Assembly: GCA_020746835.1 (NCBI GenBank)
Contig: JAGPNK010000004.1
Location: 1,922,001 to 1,986,000 of the forward strand
Length of the DNA: 64,000 bases
Direction of reading: 5' to 3'
Source: Stachybotrys elegans
Lineage: Eukaryota > Ascomycota > Sordariomycetes > Hypocreales > Stachybotryaceae
The notes under the pieces are model-generated. The model was not told the DNA's origin and made no database searches. It saw only the letters and a list, made by a program, of their open reading frames with translations. The position numbers and the translations under genes are program-made. This document shows, in pieces, positions 12,062 to 23,648 of the stretch. Position 1 is the stretch's first letter. The number at the start of each line of letters is the position of its first letter.

Positions 12062-12781
12062 AATATGCGATAGTGAATGGGCAGATGATGGAGAGCCGAG
12101 TCTGCGGTTCCGCACCAGCTGTCGACGAGATGCGGACATGTGGTTCATCTGCCGATCCGGATATCGGGGCCGAAGGCCCATCGGGACTGGGTGGGGAGCT
12201 GCACTGCGCGCTCTTTCATAGGCCAGACTAGACCGACAATATCGCGTCACGTTGCTGCACTTCACTCGTCATCATAAATGTTTCCTCAAGAGCCATCCCA
12301 CCCGGCGTGAATTCTTCCTCTTACTAGCGCATTTCCTCCTCAGCTCGGGCCCAAGGGTCGCGGTCAAGACAGAACCAAGGGCACCCCCCCCTGGTGCCTT
12401 GCATCTGGTTCCGTTTTGGGACACCTCACAGCGAGCCGGAGGTTGAAGCTCCATGGCATGGCTTGATTGCGATCCACCTCCGCGCGGAGTCGTTCTGCGG
12501 GAAGGATGAGGCGACGACGTGCTAATTCGTGGGAAAACGCTTACATTTGAGAAGGAAAATGAAAGGCACGGGGGCTTGAAAGACTGGTCTGCCGTTAAGC
12601 GAGGATGTATTTGCATCAATAGAGCTGATTCTTCGGCATCTATTCCGAACCGTGAAGGTCACCTACACTGCACGTGGATGTATATATATGCAGGAAGATT
12701 CAGTAGTTGCGAAGTCTGTTTTCTAGGAGCATCTGCTGTGGGAATTCATTTGGTGGCATATTCAGGACACTGGTAGCCGAC
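12062..12781. other. intergenic, promoter of GH74 gene
   Basis: No gene is seen. A TATA-like run TATATATATG at 12681-12690 lies about 95 bases before the xyloglucanase start codon and is the best promoter candidate. Confidence 0.55.
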
Positions 12782-15339
12782 ATGAAGTCTCTCCTGTCTC
12801 TTCTGCTCGCTGCGGCTCCCGCCTGGGCTGCGTTCGAATGGGATAATGTCCGTCTAGGCGGAGGAGGAGGCTTTGTCCCCGGCATCGTCTTCCATCCTAA
12901 AGAGAATGGCCTCGCCTACGCCAGGACAGACATTGGCGGCATCTACAAGCTGAACGCTGATGATTCATGGACGCCCATCACGGACACCCTCGCCTCCAGT
13001 GCCAACTGGTTAGTACCCACCTCCACAGAGAGCATTCACCAGGTCAACTAACGGGGATAAAAAGGGGACGATGGGGTGTTGATGCGCTTGCCATCGACCC
13101 TCAAAACACGGACCTCGTGTACGCAGCCGTCGGCACGTACACCAACAGCTGGGATCCCAACAACGGCGCCATCATCCGAAGCCCCGACAGAGGCGCTTCA
13201 TGGACCGTGACAAACCTGCCGTACAAGGTCGGTGGTAATATGCCCGGCCGAGGCATGGGCGAGCGCCTGGCCGTCGACCCCAAGAATTCCAACATCATCT
13301 ACTTTGGGGCGCGCAGTGGCAATGGCTTGTGGAAGAGCACCGACGCCGGTAAGACGTTCAGCAAGGTCACCTCGTTCACAAACGTCGGAACTTTCGTCGC
13401 CGACCCCTCAGATACCACCGGATACAACAGTGATATCCAGGGTCTAGCCTTTGTCACCTTTGACTCGACTTCCGCTACGACGGGGGGCGCTACGTCCCGA
13501 ATCTTTGTAGGCACGGCCGATAACATCACGGCGTCCATCTACATCTCTGAGGATGCAGGAAGCACCTGGGCCGCCATCCCAGACCAGCCTAGACGCTTCC
13601 TGCCGCACAAGGGTGTTCTGTCTCCCGAAGAGAACGCCTTGTACGTTACCTACTCTGATGGCAGCGGTCCCTATGACGGAACGTTGGGAGCCGTGTACCG
13701 TTACAACATCGACGACGGCTCGTGGACGAACATCACCCCCGTGTCCGGCTCGGATCTCATCTCTGGCTTCGGCGGCCTGTCGGTGGACCTGAAGAACCCG
13801 GGTACGCTCATCGTAGCCACGCTGAACCAGTGGTGGCCCGATGGCCAGATCTTTCGCTCCACGGACTCCGGGGCTACGTGGAGTCGTCTCTGGCAGTGGG
13901 GGAACTACCCCGAGATGATCAAGTACTACAGCATGGACGTTTCCAAGGCCCCGTGGATCCAGACGGGCTTCCTCGATATCGACAGCAAGTGGCTGGGCTG
14001 GATGATTGAGTCTCTCGAGATCGACCCCACGGACAGCGACCACTGGCTGTACGGCACGGGTCTGACTGTCTTTGGAGGACATGACCTCACCAACTGGGAT
14101 ACTGTACACAACATCTCCATCCACTCGCTGGCTGACGGTATCGAGGAGACGGCTGTCCAAGACCTCCAGTCTGCTCCCGGTGGTTCCGAGCTCTTTGTTG
14201 CTGTCGGTGATGTTTCCGGCTACACCTTCCGCTCAGCCAGTGATCTGGATACCGCTCCCGACGTGCCCTGGAACAACCCCATGTTCTCCAGCAGTCTGAG
14301 CTCCGACTACGCAGGCAATGTCCCCGCCAACGTCGTGCGTATCGGCAACGGCAACGGCAGCCCGCAGCTGGCCCTCTCCACGGACGGCGGTGTCGGCTGG
14401 GCACTTAGCTCTACGGTGGGCTCCGTCTACTCGGGAGGCAAGGTTGCCTACTCGGCGGCCGGCGATGCCATTGTCTGGTCGACTGGCAACTCGGGTGTGG
14501 TGCGATCCCTGAATCAGGGTGCCTTCTCCTCGGTCGCCAGCCTGCCGACGGGCTCCATTGTGGTGTCGGACAAGCGCAACAACAGTTACTTCTACGCCGC
14601 GTCGGGAGCCAACTTCTACGTTTCGACCAACAGCGGCTCCAGCTTCACGCGAACCGGCCCACAGGGCGTCTTCACTGCCATCCGGGACATTGCCGTGCAC
14701 CCCACCAGAGCGGGCGAGGTGTACTTGTCGGCGCTGGAGGGTATCTTCCGCAGCACTGACTTTGGTGTCGGCTGGACTCAGCTCCCTGGGCTCACCAACA
14801 CGTTCCAGATTGCGCTGGGAGTCGGGTCCGGATCTAGCTGGAACCTGTACGCTGCAGGCAATGGCAGTGCTGGACTACGGCTGTATGGAACAGCAAACCT
14901 CGGCAACACTTGGACCGACATCCAGGGCAGCGTCCAGACCTTTGGTGCCATCGACGCGGTCAGGCTGGCAGGCAGTGGTAACGTTGCCGGGTTGGTTTAT
15001 GTCGGAACCAACGGACGCGGTGTGTTCAAGGCCCAGGGAAGCTTGCCTGGAGGCACCCCAACCACCACGTCTCGCACGAGCCTGCCCTCGACGCGCACGA
15101 CTTCCACCTCGACAAGCTCGGCCAGAATCACCACGAGTGCGACGCGCACGACGGTGACGACGGTGACGACGGTGACGACTCGCACTACTAGCAGGACTTC
15201 TTCGGCTCCGTCAGCAACGTCGACGGGAACCGCTGGGCACTGGCAGCAGTGCGGCGGCCTCAACTGGACGGGCCCAACTAGATGCGACCCGGGTCTGACT
15301 TGCACGAAGCAGAACGACTGGTACTGGCAGTGTCTGTAG
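12782..15339 (+). CDS. GH74 xyloglucanase with C-terminal CBM1
   Basis: Secreted xyloglucan-specific endo-beta-1,4-glucanase of 833 residues, two exons (12782-13008, 13065-15339). The signal peptide spans residues 1-16 and ends in Ala-Trp-Ala. The GH74 catalytic part (about 17-735) is a double seven-bladed propeller with repeated Asp-box-like motifs; Asp50 in YARTDIGG matches the catalytic Asp in the Trichoderma Cel74A group. A Ser/Thr/Arg linker (about 738-800) carries three TTV repeats. A fungal cellulose-binding CBM1 (801-833) follows, starting HWQQCGG, with four Cys and the aromatic binding residues Trp and Tyr. The start is the ATG with the signal peptide; upstream open frame lacks meaning. 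It lies downstream of the galactoside transporter in the same direction. Confidence 0.96.
15148..15180 (+). repeat. in-frame 9-base tandem repeat in linker
   Basis: The unit ACGACGGTG occurs three to four times in tandem and codes for Thr-Thr-Val repeats in the linker before the CBM1 of the GH74 protein. Confidence 0.85.
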
Positions 15340-15649
15340 GCCAGGATGGTGCGATTCGTGGCGGTTGTCTGTTTCTGTAGTATAGTTTGACTGAATTCAC
15401 TTGACAACTGTGCGCGCTCCAACCATTAACACATTGTGGTCCTGACCGATGAGGTTTCTAGTGTGATGGAATCAATGGCATGGCTATTGGCGAGCCAAGA
15501 TATTTTGTTGGTTTTTAGTGACTGAATGTAACCGCTGCTTGGGTCAAGGGACCTGGACCCCACCTGCCGTAAATCAGGTCTGTCAGTTGGCACCTGGAAC
15601 AATCATCCAAAGCCCAATGATACGAAGCATCCAGCGCAACGCTCTGAAA

Positions 15650-16141
15650 ATGGCCGCACAAATCATACAGGCGCCGTCCAAGCCAGAGTTTACGGGCAAC
15701 TTGTCCTTGTTCCTAGCGGGCACAACCAGCCCAACCGGGGAGCGAGACTGGCGCGAGAGGCTGTCGGAGGGCCTCAGCAAATACCCCATCACCATCCTGA
15801 ACCCAGCTCGCTCCGACTGGGACTCGACCTGGAAGGAGGACTTTACGGACACGCGGTGGGCCGAACAGGTGCAGTGGGAGCTGACCATGAGGGACAAGGC
15901 AGACATGGTCATCGTCTTCCTGCACGGCAATACGCTGGCACCCATCAGCCTGCTGGAGCTGGGGCTCTGCGCACCATCGGGAAAGGCAATCGTGTGCGCT
16001 CTCGACGACTACAAGAAGAGGGGCAACGTGGAGGCTGTCTGTCGGATGTATGGCTTGCCATTGGTGAGAAGCGAGGAGGAGATGCTGGACGTGACGAGCC
16101 AGAAGATCGAGCAGGAGCTTCGTCGAGGACTGGAGCCGTAG
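15650..16141 (+). CDS. nucleoside 2-deoxyribosyltransferase-like protein
   Basis: A single-exon protein of 163 residues resembling the Nuc_deoxyrib_tr_3 family of small Rossmann-like enzymes that act on nucleosides or nucleotides. Visible signatures are an N-terminal FLAGTTS strand-loop, the ILNPARSDWD segment, the QVQWELTMRDKADMVIVFL strand-helix, and the SLLELGL motif whose Glu is the usual nucleophile in the family. The frame opens further upstream with an ATG at 15617 and a non-ATG at 15518; I chose 15650 because it has a better context (A at -3, G at +4) and gives the usual family length. No signal peptide; cytosolic. Substrate unknown. Confidence 0.76.
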   Translation: MAAQIIQAPSKPEFTGNLSLFLAGTTSPTGERDWRERLSEGLSKYPITILNPARSDWDSTWKEDFTDTRWAEQVQWELTMRDKADMVIVFLHGNTLAPISLLELGLCAPSGKAIVCALDDYKKRGNVEAVCRMYGLPLVRSEEEMLDVTSQKIEQELRRGLEP

Positions 16142-16580
16142 CTCCTGAGATGGCAGACGATGTCACATGGGGAGATATTGAAGCTGAAAGTCACGTCGTG
16201 GAGGTAGCCCTCGGGAGTCTGAATCCGATCAATCTGAGAGATGGAATTGAAGCTTCCGGTGTCCTAATGCCAATACAATACTAGGCTGCCACTAAAGCAT
16301 CCACCGCTAGAGCAACGGGATGGTTTTGGTTTGGTTGGCCACCCCACCTCGGCCTAAAGCAGGCCCCATTGAGCGCAAACTCCACTGAAAAGCAACAGCT
16401 GCGGCCTTTGGAGGTTCAAGCATCCATTCAACTTGGATTCTATTGCCAAACAACCCTTGTCTGCAACTTGCTGGTTGATGGTAGACCCTCAATTCATACC
16501 TTCAAGTTAACATCGCCTTGCTTTGCTTTCCCTGGCTCCCCCATATTCGCAGCTTGTTGTTCTCTCTCCCACACCCCGCC
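16142..16580. other. intergenic region
   Basis: About 440 bases with no gene. The last 80 bases before the next start codon are pyrimidine-rich, as is common upstream of highly expressed fungal genes. Confidence 0.5.
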
Positions 16581-17690
16581 ATGGATGACCAGTTCGGCGG
16601 TCGTACCGACGACGATCTCTTCTACGATGACTTCGAGCCCGTCGAGAGCGAGACTGTCGTCGTAGTCAAGGATCCCATCCAGCCTGATCCTGCTCCAGCG
16701 CCCGCTCCTGCTGCCGCCCAGCCGAGCGAATCTCCCACCACGCCAGCCGCCCCCGCCTCGGCGCCCTCCAAGCCCTCCAAGCCCGTCAAGACGCTCGCCC
16801 ACTCGCGACACGCAGAGAAACCCGCACCGCCGCCCGCCTCTCAACCTGCCTCGGCCGCGAAGCCACCCAGCAATGCCCCCTCGGGCCCCAAGGAGAACAG
16901 CAAGGCGTCGCGTCAGCCCGCGCCCAACACGGGCGCCAACGCCGAGGCGCGCCTACAATCAGGCGCCAACCCGCGCCAGAAGTTGACGGACGAGGAGCTG
17001 GCCGCTAAGATGGAGAAGATGAAGCTCGTCTCGGCTGAGCGCGCGCGCAAGTTTGAAAAGGCCGAGCAGGACGAGAAGGAGCACGCCCGCGCCTACGCCC
17101 GCGGCATGGAGGAGGCCCGCAAGCGCCGTACCGAGGAGGCCGAGCGCCGGCGTCGCGGCGAGGAGGACAGGAAGCGCATGGACGACGAGCGCGCCAAGAA
17201 CCGCGAGCGCAAAATGAAAGCCATGAGCATCAAGGAGGGTGGCTGGGACGAGGGCAAGGAGGCCGACGAGGACGCTAGGCGGTCGTACCGAAGCGCCAAC
17301 GGCGGCGTCCGGGGCGCAAAATCGGCGGTAGGTCTGAGCGGGAGTCGCTACGCAAGGCAAGGAGACGAGCCCGACGTTGATCGGTTCCTCGAGGATCGTG
17401 GTCGCGGTCGCGGTGGCAGGGGCCGCGGAGGACGTGGAGGCAGAGGCGGACGTGGTGGTCACGATGGGGCCGGTCATGGCAGCGCAGCAGCTCCCACGCC
17501 GGCGAAGCAGCCCGTACCCACGGTTGAGGACTTCCCTGCGCTGCCGTCCGACGGTCCTAAGAAGACCGCGCCGGCAGCAGACAAGCCAGACGCCCTGCCC
17601 GAAGTACCATCCCTAGCATCGCTGCCCGCGGGGACAAAGTGGGACGACGAGATGGAGGAGCTAGACGCTGCGACGCAGGCCAAGTCATGA
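16581..17690 (+). CDS. coiled-coil RGG-box protein, predicted RNA-binding
   Basis: A 369-residue intronless protein with an acidic N-terminus, a Pro/Ala-rich low-complexity part (about 35-125), a strongly charged Lys/Glu/Arg coiled coil (about 130-235), an RGG box of repeated Gly-Arg-Gly units (about 270-295) and a C-terminal VEDFPALP motif. RGG boxes and FPAL-type motifs are found in RNA-binding and ribosome-associated proteins such as the Stm1/SERBP1 group, but I cannot assign a named family. The start ATG at 16581 has a strong context (GCCATGG); the frame is open further upstream without support. It converges on LUC7. Confidence 0.8.
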   Translation: MDDQFGGRTDDDLFYDDFEPVESETVVVVKDPIQPDPAPAPAPAAAQPSESPTTPAAPASAPSKPSKPVKTLAHSRHAEKPAPPPASQPASAAKPPSNAPSGPKENSKASRQPAPNTGANAEARLQSGANPRQKLTDEELAAKMEKMKLVSAERARKFEKAEQDEKEHARAYARGMEEARKRRTEEAERRRRGEEDRKRMDDERAKNRERKMKAMSIKEGGWDEGKEADEDARRSYRSANGGVRGAKSAVGLSGSRYARQGDEPDVDRFLEDRGRGRGGRGRGGRGGRGGRGGHDGAGHGSAAAPTPAKQPVPTVEDFPALPSDGPKKTAPAADKPDALPEVPSLASLPAGTKWDDEMEELDAATQAKS

Positions 17691-18153
17691 GTGTTACGTG
17701 TGGACTCGGCCGTGCCACATTGGAGCGCAGCCGCCAAATCACATCTAAAAGGGGAGAGAAGGCACAGCTGTTGTGCATAGGGTGTTTACGAAATACGACC
17801 TAGTTAATACGTGGAGGGGGCAGGCATACAGCCAGCCAGTGGAGCTTGGAATAGAAAAGCCGTCGATATTCTTCCCAAAAAGCGAGATTTACCTACCGAA
17901 TAACCTTTCTGGAGCATCTACACGCAGACATTGTTCTTCACGCAAGAGAAGAACCAATCAAGGTGAAAAGCCCACTGATTCCAATTTGTACAGTCGGTGC
18001 GGATAGACACCGAAGGGTATATAGCCCTACCTCATATCGAACATACCAAGTCGCGCCACAAATGATTTCCCTTGCAATGTGTACATATGCCCCCAAGAAC
18101 GCCTGACAGTGATGCCCAACGCGAGGCCGAGCAGGCCACGACGCCGTGCCTGC
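17691..18153. other. convergent 3' region
   Basis: About 460 bases between two convergent genes, expected to hold both 3' ends. No further gene is seen. Confidence 0.5.
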
Positions 18154-19040
18154 TTACCAGCCACCGCCGCCACGGTAACCCCGGCCTCCACGACCTCCTC
18201 TGTATCCTCCAGGACCACGCGGGCCGCGCGGTCCTCCCATACCAGGGCCGTCGTCGTCCATGGGCGCGCGCGATCGTCCCTTCATCTCCTTAGGGAAGGC
18301 TTCAAACGTCTTGCGCATCTGGGCGTATCCGAGGTGCATCTTTCCATAAAAGTGATCGGCGAGCCGCCGGTCGTTGTCCAGCCTACTAAGGTATGCGCCG
18401 CACACATCGCAGACCTGGAGCTTCTGGTGGCCCGAGGGACCGGAGGTGTCGGAGAGGGCCTTGAGCTCCTTCTCGCGCTCCGCTTTGGCCTGCGTGGCCT
18501 GTCGCACGCGGAAGAGCTCGTCTTGTGCGCGCGAGACTTCGCCCATGGAGCCGAGGATCTCGACTTCGAGGAGGCCGTTGCTGATGCTCGAGGAGAGGTC
18601 CGAGATGCTCTTGAGCTGTGCGAGGGAATGAGATTAGTTTCTGCAAGAAGGGTGACAAGGAATTGATGTGGGCAGATACATACGAGAACATTGGTCTGAC
18701 GAATCTCGTCGGGCGTCTTCTCCAGTCTCCTCTGCGCCGCCTCGATCCTGCGGTTGCACTCGTCGATGTACTTCTGCAGGTCGCGCATATAATCGTAGTC
18801 GAAGCCGTAGCGCTGCTTTTCGCGTTCGCTAAGGGCCTCATACTCGGCCTTTAGCGCTTCGCTGTGTACCCGCGGGCAGGGGCCGAGGTCTTGCTTCGTG
18901 TTGGTGAAGAGATCGTGAGGACAAGTGCCTGCGAGGTAGGACCGGCAGACTTTGGGGTCCGTGAGGGATAGCTGGGCAGCGCGCGACGAGGAGGAGGCGC
19001 CCATCAGCTGCTCCAGCAGCTTTCTCTGCTCTGCCGCCAT
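18154..19040 (-). CDS. LUC7: LUC7, U1 snRNP-associated splicing factor
   Basis: Nuclear component of the U1 snRNP that helps choose 5' splice sites. It has 272 residues in two exons (19040-18684, 18615-18154) with a 68 bp intron. The N-terminal domain starts QRKLLEQLMG and carries the first CCCH-type zinc finger (VCRSYLAGTCPHDLF, then Cys-Pro-Arg-Val-His). The second finger, of C2H2 type, begins VCDVCGAYL and ends with two His. The C-terminus is Gly/Arg-rich, in place of the longer RS tail of animal homologues. It shares a 554 bp divergent promoter with GPI16. Confidence 0.96.
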
Positions 19041-19594
19041 CTTCGCGGAGACCTTGCTGGGATCAGGAAGAGGCCTGGTGGTGCTGGGAGGAAGTGATGT
19101 CTGGTTGGAGGTTTTGCAAATGAAGCTTCCCGGGATTGATTGGACTTGGGGAGATAAAATCCGATCGGCAAGATGGTGTCAAGGTCACCAGTACCCTGCC
19201 AATAGCAGCAATTTCTACGGCTCTGCCTCGTACCTCTCTACCTCCAGCATATCAGGCTGCAGTGGGGCTGCCCCACGTCTCTCTAGCTGCCTCCATGCTT
19301 CTACCGCTTTCTGCCGTTCCAGACCGCCACGTAGTCCAATTCAGGGTAGCCCAAGCTGCTTACTGGTGCTTCGGGGGCTGTGGATTGAATGTCGTAGGGT
19401 CTAGGTACTTCCACCTCCAACTGACCGACGACTACGGCTTCCCCAACTCCTATCTTCCTCAAAGATTCGCCCTCGTGGCCATAGATGGCATCGCTCGAAT
19501 AGCATTGCCCGCCTTCTTTCATCGCTCCAGGCGGGAGATGTGAATCTCGTCTGGTCGCGCCAGTTTCCCCCACCAAACCGACCAGCTGTCCACG
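19041..19594. promoter_or_regulatory. divergent promoter of LUC7 and GPI16
   Basis: A 554 bp gap between two divergent housekeeping genes. No clear TATA box is seen, which is usual for such genes. Short open frames here have no support. Confidence 0.5.
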
Positions 19595-21390
19595 ATGCTC
19601 CAACCATGGGCCTCCCTCTTCGTCCTGCTTCTCTCCTCCATATTCGTATCCGCCACCGAGTACCATGAGCAGCTCAATCTGCGCCCGCTTCCCCTCTCCG
19701 CTCTTCTTGCTAGCTTCAACTTCCGATCTAGCACCTCGCTCGACGACTTTGATGCGCAAAACTTCCGCCTCTTCCCACGCTCCCTCGCGCAGATCCTCCA
19801 GCATGCCGGCACTCGCGAGCTGCACCTGCGCTTCACCTTAGGCCGTTGGGATGCTGAGAAGTGGGGCGCACGGCCTTGGGATGGTACAAAGGAGGGCGGC
19901 ACCGGTGTCGAGCTCTGGGCCTGGCTGGATGCCGAGACGGACGAGGAGGCCAACGAGAAGTGGCTGACCCTGACCAATGCCCTGTCCGGCTTGTTCTGTG
20001 CCAGTCTCAACTTTATCGACGAGACGAGGACTATCCGACCCATTGTATCGTTCCAGCCCGAGGGCGACCACTCTGAGAAGGCATTGGCAAACATGAGGCT
20101 TCTCCACGGCGTGCTGCCACACGAGGTGGTGTGCACTGAGAACTTGACCCCATTCTTGAAGCTGCTACCTTGCAAGGGCAAGGCTGGCATTGGCAGCTTA
20201 CTTGATGGTCACAAGCTCTTCGATGCCTCCTTTCAGAGCATGGCGATTGATGTAAGGCCCGTCTGTGGAGCAGACGGCGAGTGTGTCTTGGAGATGGAGG
20301 AGACTGTCGATATGGTTCTCGACGTGAACCGATCCAAACGGCCACAGAGTATGTCAGCTCATTCTCGTCTGGTATTGGCGCTGCTAACCCTTTGTCAGAC
20401 AATCCTATTCCGAGACCACCTCCCGCTCATGAGCTCAAATGCGACACGTCCAAGCCTTACAACTCGGACAAGACTTGCTTTCCCGTCGACCACCTTGAAG
20501 GTCATGAATGGACCCTAAGCCAAGTCTTTGGTCGGCCCATGAAGGGCACATGCCCATTGACATCCCCAGATGCAGCACCAGTCTGTATCCAGGTGCCCGA
20601 CTCGCGATCAGTCAGGTACTCCGAAGGCACACGTGAGGTAAAGAACGCCGACGGATTCTCACGATGCTTCTACCTCGAGCCGGAATCAGAATGGACGCTT
20701 GACCTCTTCAAGCCAGAATCCGCCGAGAATGACTTGGAACAAATCACACCCCCCGAGACGCCGCTTCTCTTTGCGGAGCGCAGTTTGACTGGTCATGGCC
20801 AGGAGCATGGTGGTGTGCAGGCCATTCTCACCAACCCCGGCGACGAGGAGGTCGAGTTTGTGTACATGGAGTCCTTGCCATGGTTCATGCGCATCTATCT
20901 CTATACACTTTCTACCCGTATCTCGGGTTCCGCATCTACCAACTCATCCTCAGATATCATCAAGGAGATATACTACCGCCCAGCCGTGGACCGAGTCCGT
21001 GGCACGCAGCTCGAGCTTCTCCTGCGCATCCCCCCTCGCTGCACTGTCTTCCTCACCTACGACTTTGAAAAGTCCATTTTGCGCTACACAGAATACCCGC
21101 CCGATGCGAACCGCGGCTTCGACGTCGCCGCTGCGGTCATCACCACCCTCCACCCCAAGGTCATGAACCTCCGTACGACGTCGTTGCTTCTGTACCTCCC
21201 TACCCCAGACTTTAGCATGCCGTACAACGTCATCATCTTCACTTCTACGGCAATTGCACTGGCGTTTGGAGGACTGTATAATATCCTTGTTAGAAGATTT
21301 GTGGGCGCGGACGAAGGCCCAGGCAATAAGCTGAAGGCGAGGATCGCGCAGCTGCGTGAGCTGTTGAAGTCAAAACTTGCGAAGAAATGA
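19595..21390 (+). CDS. GPI16: GPI16 (PIG-T), GPI transamidase subunit
   Basis: Endoplasmic-reticulum membrane subunit of the GPI transamidase, which transfers GPI anchors to proteins. It has 581 residues, two exons (19595-20348, 20399-21390) and a 50 bp intron. Residues 1-20 are a signal peptide. The lumenal part shows Gpi16 family features: an N-terminal YHEQLNLRPLP segment, LHLRFTLGRWD, several conserved Cys, SLTGHGQEHGG, and PYNV before the only membrane helix near the C-terminus. The tail ends in Lys-Lys, an ER-retention type signal. Length matches yeast Gpi16 (about 610). Confidence 0.96.
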
Positions 21391-22397
21391 GTATAGAAAA
21401 TAAGCATAGGCAGTATGGAGCTAATCTTGTTGATAAATGGTTAAAATGAATATTGGATCCATTACTTGAAGCCTGCGCCTACCATAGACCTGGATGGTGT
21501 ATACTTGACATCAGAACTAGGAACAACACTCATCAGCAACCCGTGACTTGGATTCAATAAGAAACGCCCAGAGGGACCATACTTTGCACATTGAATCCTC
21601 TCGACTCGTGGTTATCTGCTTCTGGCTAGCTCCCAGATAACATGAGCTACCTAGTAGCCATGTAAAGCTGGCACACGTCGGACATGAACCCGCGAATCGT
21701 ATACCGCGTCTTGGTTCAGTGAATGTATCACAGTCTTTAGCAATAATAGACGAGATCTATATGGTCTGGGGTTTCTTTCATGTGAGCAGCAACCATAGCG
21801 AGATAGTATCTGCCAGGTTTGGCTCCAGGTCATTGCTAGAATTCGACCTGACATGGCGTAACCCATAGCCCTTGGGTTTGATTCAACATGCCACTGTTGT
21901 GCGATGCTGGCGAGGACTTGGAGTGTTTGGCACGTACAGTTCGGCTCATGAAGGAGACCAAGGGTGATGTAGCTCGCTCGAGATGACTGTAGGGTTCATT
22001 GGGAAGGGAAATGAGTGATCCCTCACGTCAGCAATCACGGGCTCGGGTTCATTCTTCGGATTTATACTTTTATTGCAAAGTCGAGTCAATATTAAATCTT
22101 TTACACTTTCTCATCAGAAATCATTACGACGCTCAAGGAGATTAAGGTTGCGGATTGGCAACTTAAAGCCAGCAACTTAGACCCGGAAAGAAGATACATG
22201 GACGGGAGGGCATGGTATTAAAGCAGCTATCCTTCCTCACATCCAAACCTGCATTCGAGGATATTACCTACCATCACCAAAGAATCGAATCTCCGAATCT
22301 TGTGAAATATTCCCCCATCACTTTACATTCCCTGACACTATCTGGGTATATTGCGAACTCCCTGACTTACAACCAATACGTCAACCAAGCTCTCAAC
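21391..22397. other. intergenic region, fairly AT-rich
   Basis: About 1 kb without a supported gene. The open frame of the next gene extends back to 22212 from an ATG, so a longer N-terminus of 62 residues cannot be excluded, but it has no family character. Confidence 0.5.
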
Positions 22398-23648
22398 ATG
22401 GATTTTTTCAGCACGTTCCCCGCTGAGATCCAGCTTATCATTTTGGAGTCGTTTGAGAGTTGGAGAGAGGTTAATGCTGTGGCCGAGAGGTATCCTCCGT
22501 TGGCCAACGTCCTGCGCCAAAATGAAGGAGTGATCCTGAGCACCTATCTAAAGAGGGAGCTCGACGACGACTTGATTCAAGATGCCATGGCCATCCTCAC
22601 ATTTCCTTCCTCGCTTAAAACTGGGAGTGTTTCCAAGCAGCGCAAGGCAGTTTTTGAGCACCTTACCGCCTGGGGTGCGAAGGAGCTCCCTAATCCAACA
22701 AAAAGAGGGATGTGCAACATCTCCCAGATGAAAGACTTGATGTCGATGTCTTGTATCTTGCACAAGTACATCCAGGACTATTTGACCAAAGCAACAAGCA
22801 TCCATCTACCTCGAGCTTACCACTGCCTGCCCGTTTGGTCCCTGGCATTCGGCAAGTGTCAGAGACAGACCCGGTCCAACCGGTCATGGTACCGAAAAAA
22901 CCTCTTCGACCTGAATATTCTATCGCCGACCAAGAAGCGACGTATACTCCAAGCATTTTTACGTTACCAGCTACTTTGCCTCATCTATAGGCCACTGGCG
23001 TTCATATCTTGGGCACGGGAGACAGACCAGCATACGACAACAGCACAAACGGGTCTACGCGAGCAAGACTTATTTTTGACATGGGACTGGAGGATTCTGA
23101 GTAAATTTGAGAAAAAGGACCCTCTGCTGGCTGAAACCCAGCTCCTCGCCTGCGTTCGAGAGTATGTGACCACACTCTGGGAGATGCTTGCCAGAGTGGA
23201 ATGCCGCCACCTCCAACCATCATACTCGCTGGTGGATGACCATGCTTTGTCTCTTCTGGCATCCTCGGGGCTGGACCCCCTTGCACGCTGTCTTGAGTCC
23301 GATTGCGCCACCATCCGGGGCATCATTGAGGGTGCCTTGAAGTTCCAGGAACATTCGCTACGAGTGACAAATGTCGACATGCTCACGCTGGCCAGCAATC
23401 CCACCGTGGATCCGCAGGCTTCCGAGTGGAGAGGCTGGTCCCGTTTGCTCTATATCCGTCAGAGATGCGGTCCTCTCTTCAATCCAACGTGCGACTGGCT
23501 TGAAGTCCTGCGCAACCATGCAGCAGGCTATAACACCAGTGACATCATATTTCATTACGGCAGGATTTTGTGTACAGATTCGGCTGCGGAAGAATACAGT
23601 GAGAGCTTTTGGAAGACGAAGCATCACGAGGAGAGCCATTCTCACTGA
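22398..23648 (+). CDS. F-box-like hypothetical protein
   Basis: A single-exon protein of 416 residues. The N-terminus (MDFFSTFPAEIQLIILESF) fits the start of a fungal F-box, the Skp1-binding module of SCF ubiquitin ligases, followed by helices up to about residue 50. The remainder is helical without a known substrate-binding repeat, like many fungal F-box-only proteins. I start at 22398 because the F-box begins there. An upstream in-frame ATG at 22212 would add 62 residues. Function unknown; assignment is from the N-terminal motif only. Confidence 0.65.
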   Translation: MDFFSTFPAEIQLIILESFESWREVNAVAERYPPLANVLRQNEGVILSTYLKRELDDDLIQDAMAILTFPSSLKTGSVSKQRKAVFEHLTAWGAKELPNPTKRGMCNISQMKDLMSMSCILHKYIQDYLTKATSIHLPRAYHCLPVWSLAFGKCQRQTRSNRSWYRKNLFDLNILSPTKKRRILQAFLRYQLLCLIYRPLAFISWARETDQHTTTAQTGLREQDLFLTWDWRILSKFEKKDPLLAETQLLACVREYVTTLWEMLARVECRHLQPSYSLVDDHALSLLASSGLDPLARCLESDCATIRGIIEGALKFQEHSLRVTNVDMLTLASNPTVDPQASEWRGWSRLLYIRQRCGPLFNPTCDWLEVLRNHAAGYNTSDIIFHYGRILCTDSAAEEYSESFWKTKHHEESHSH

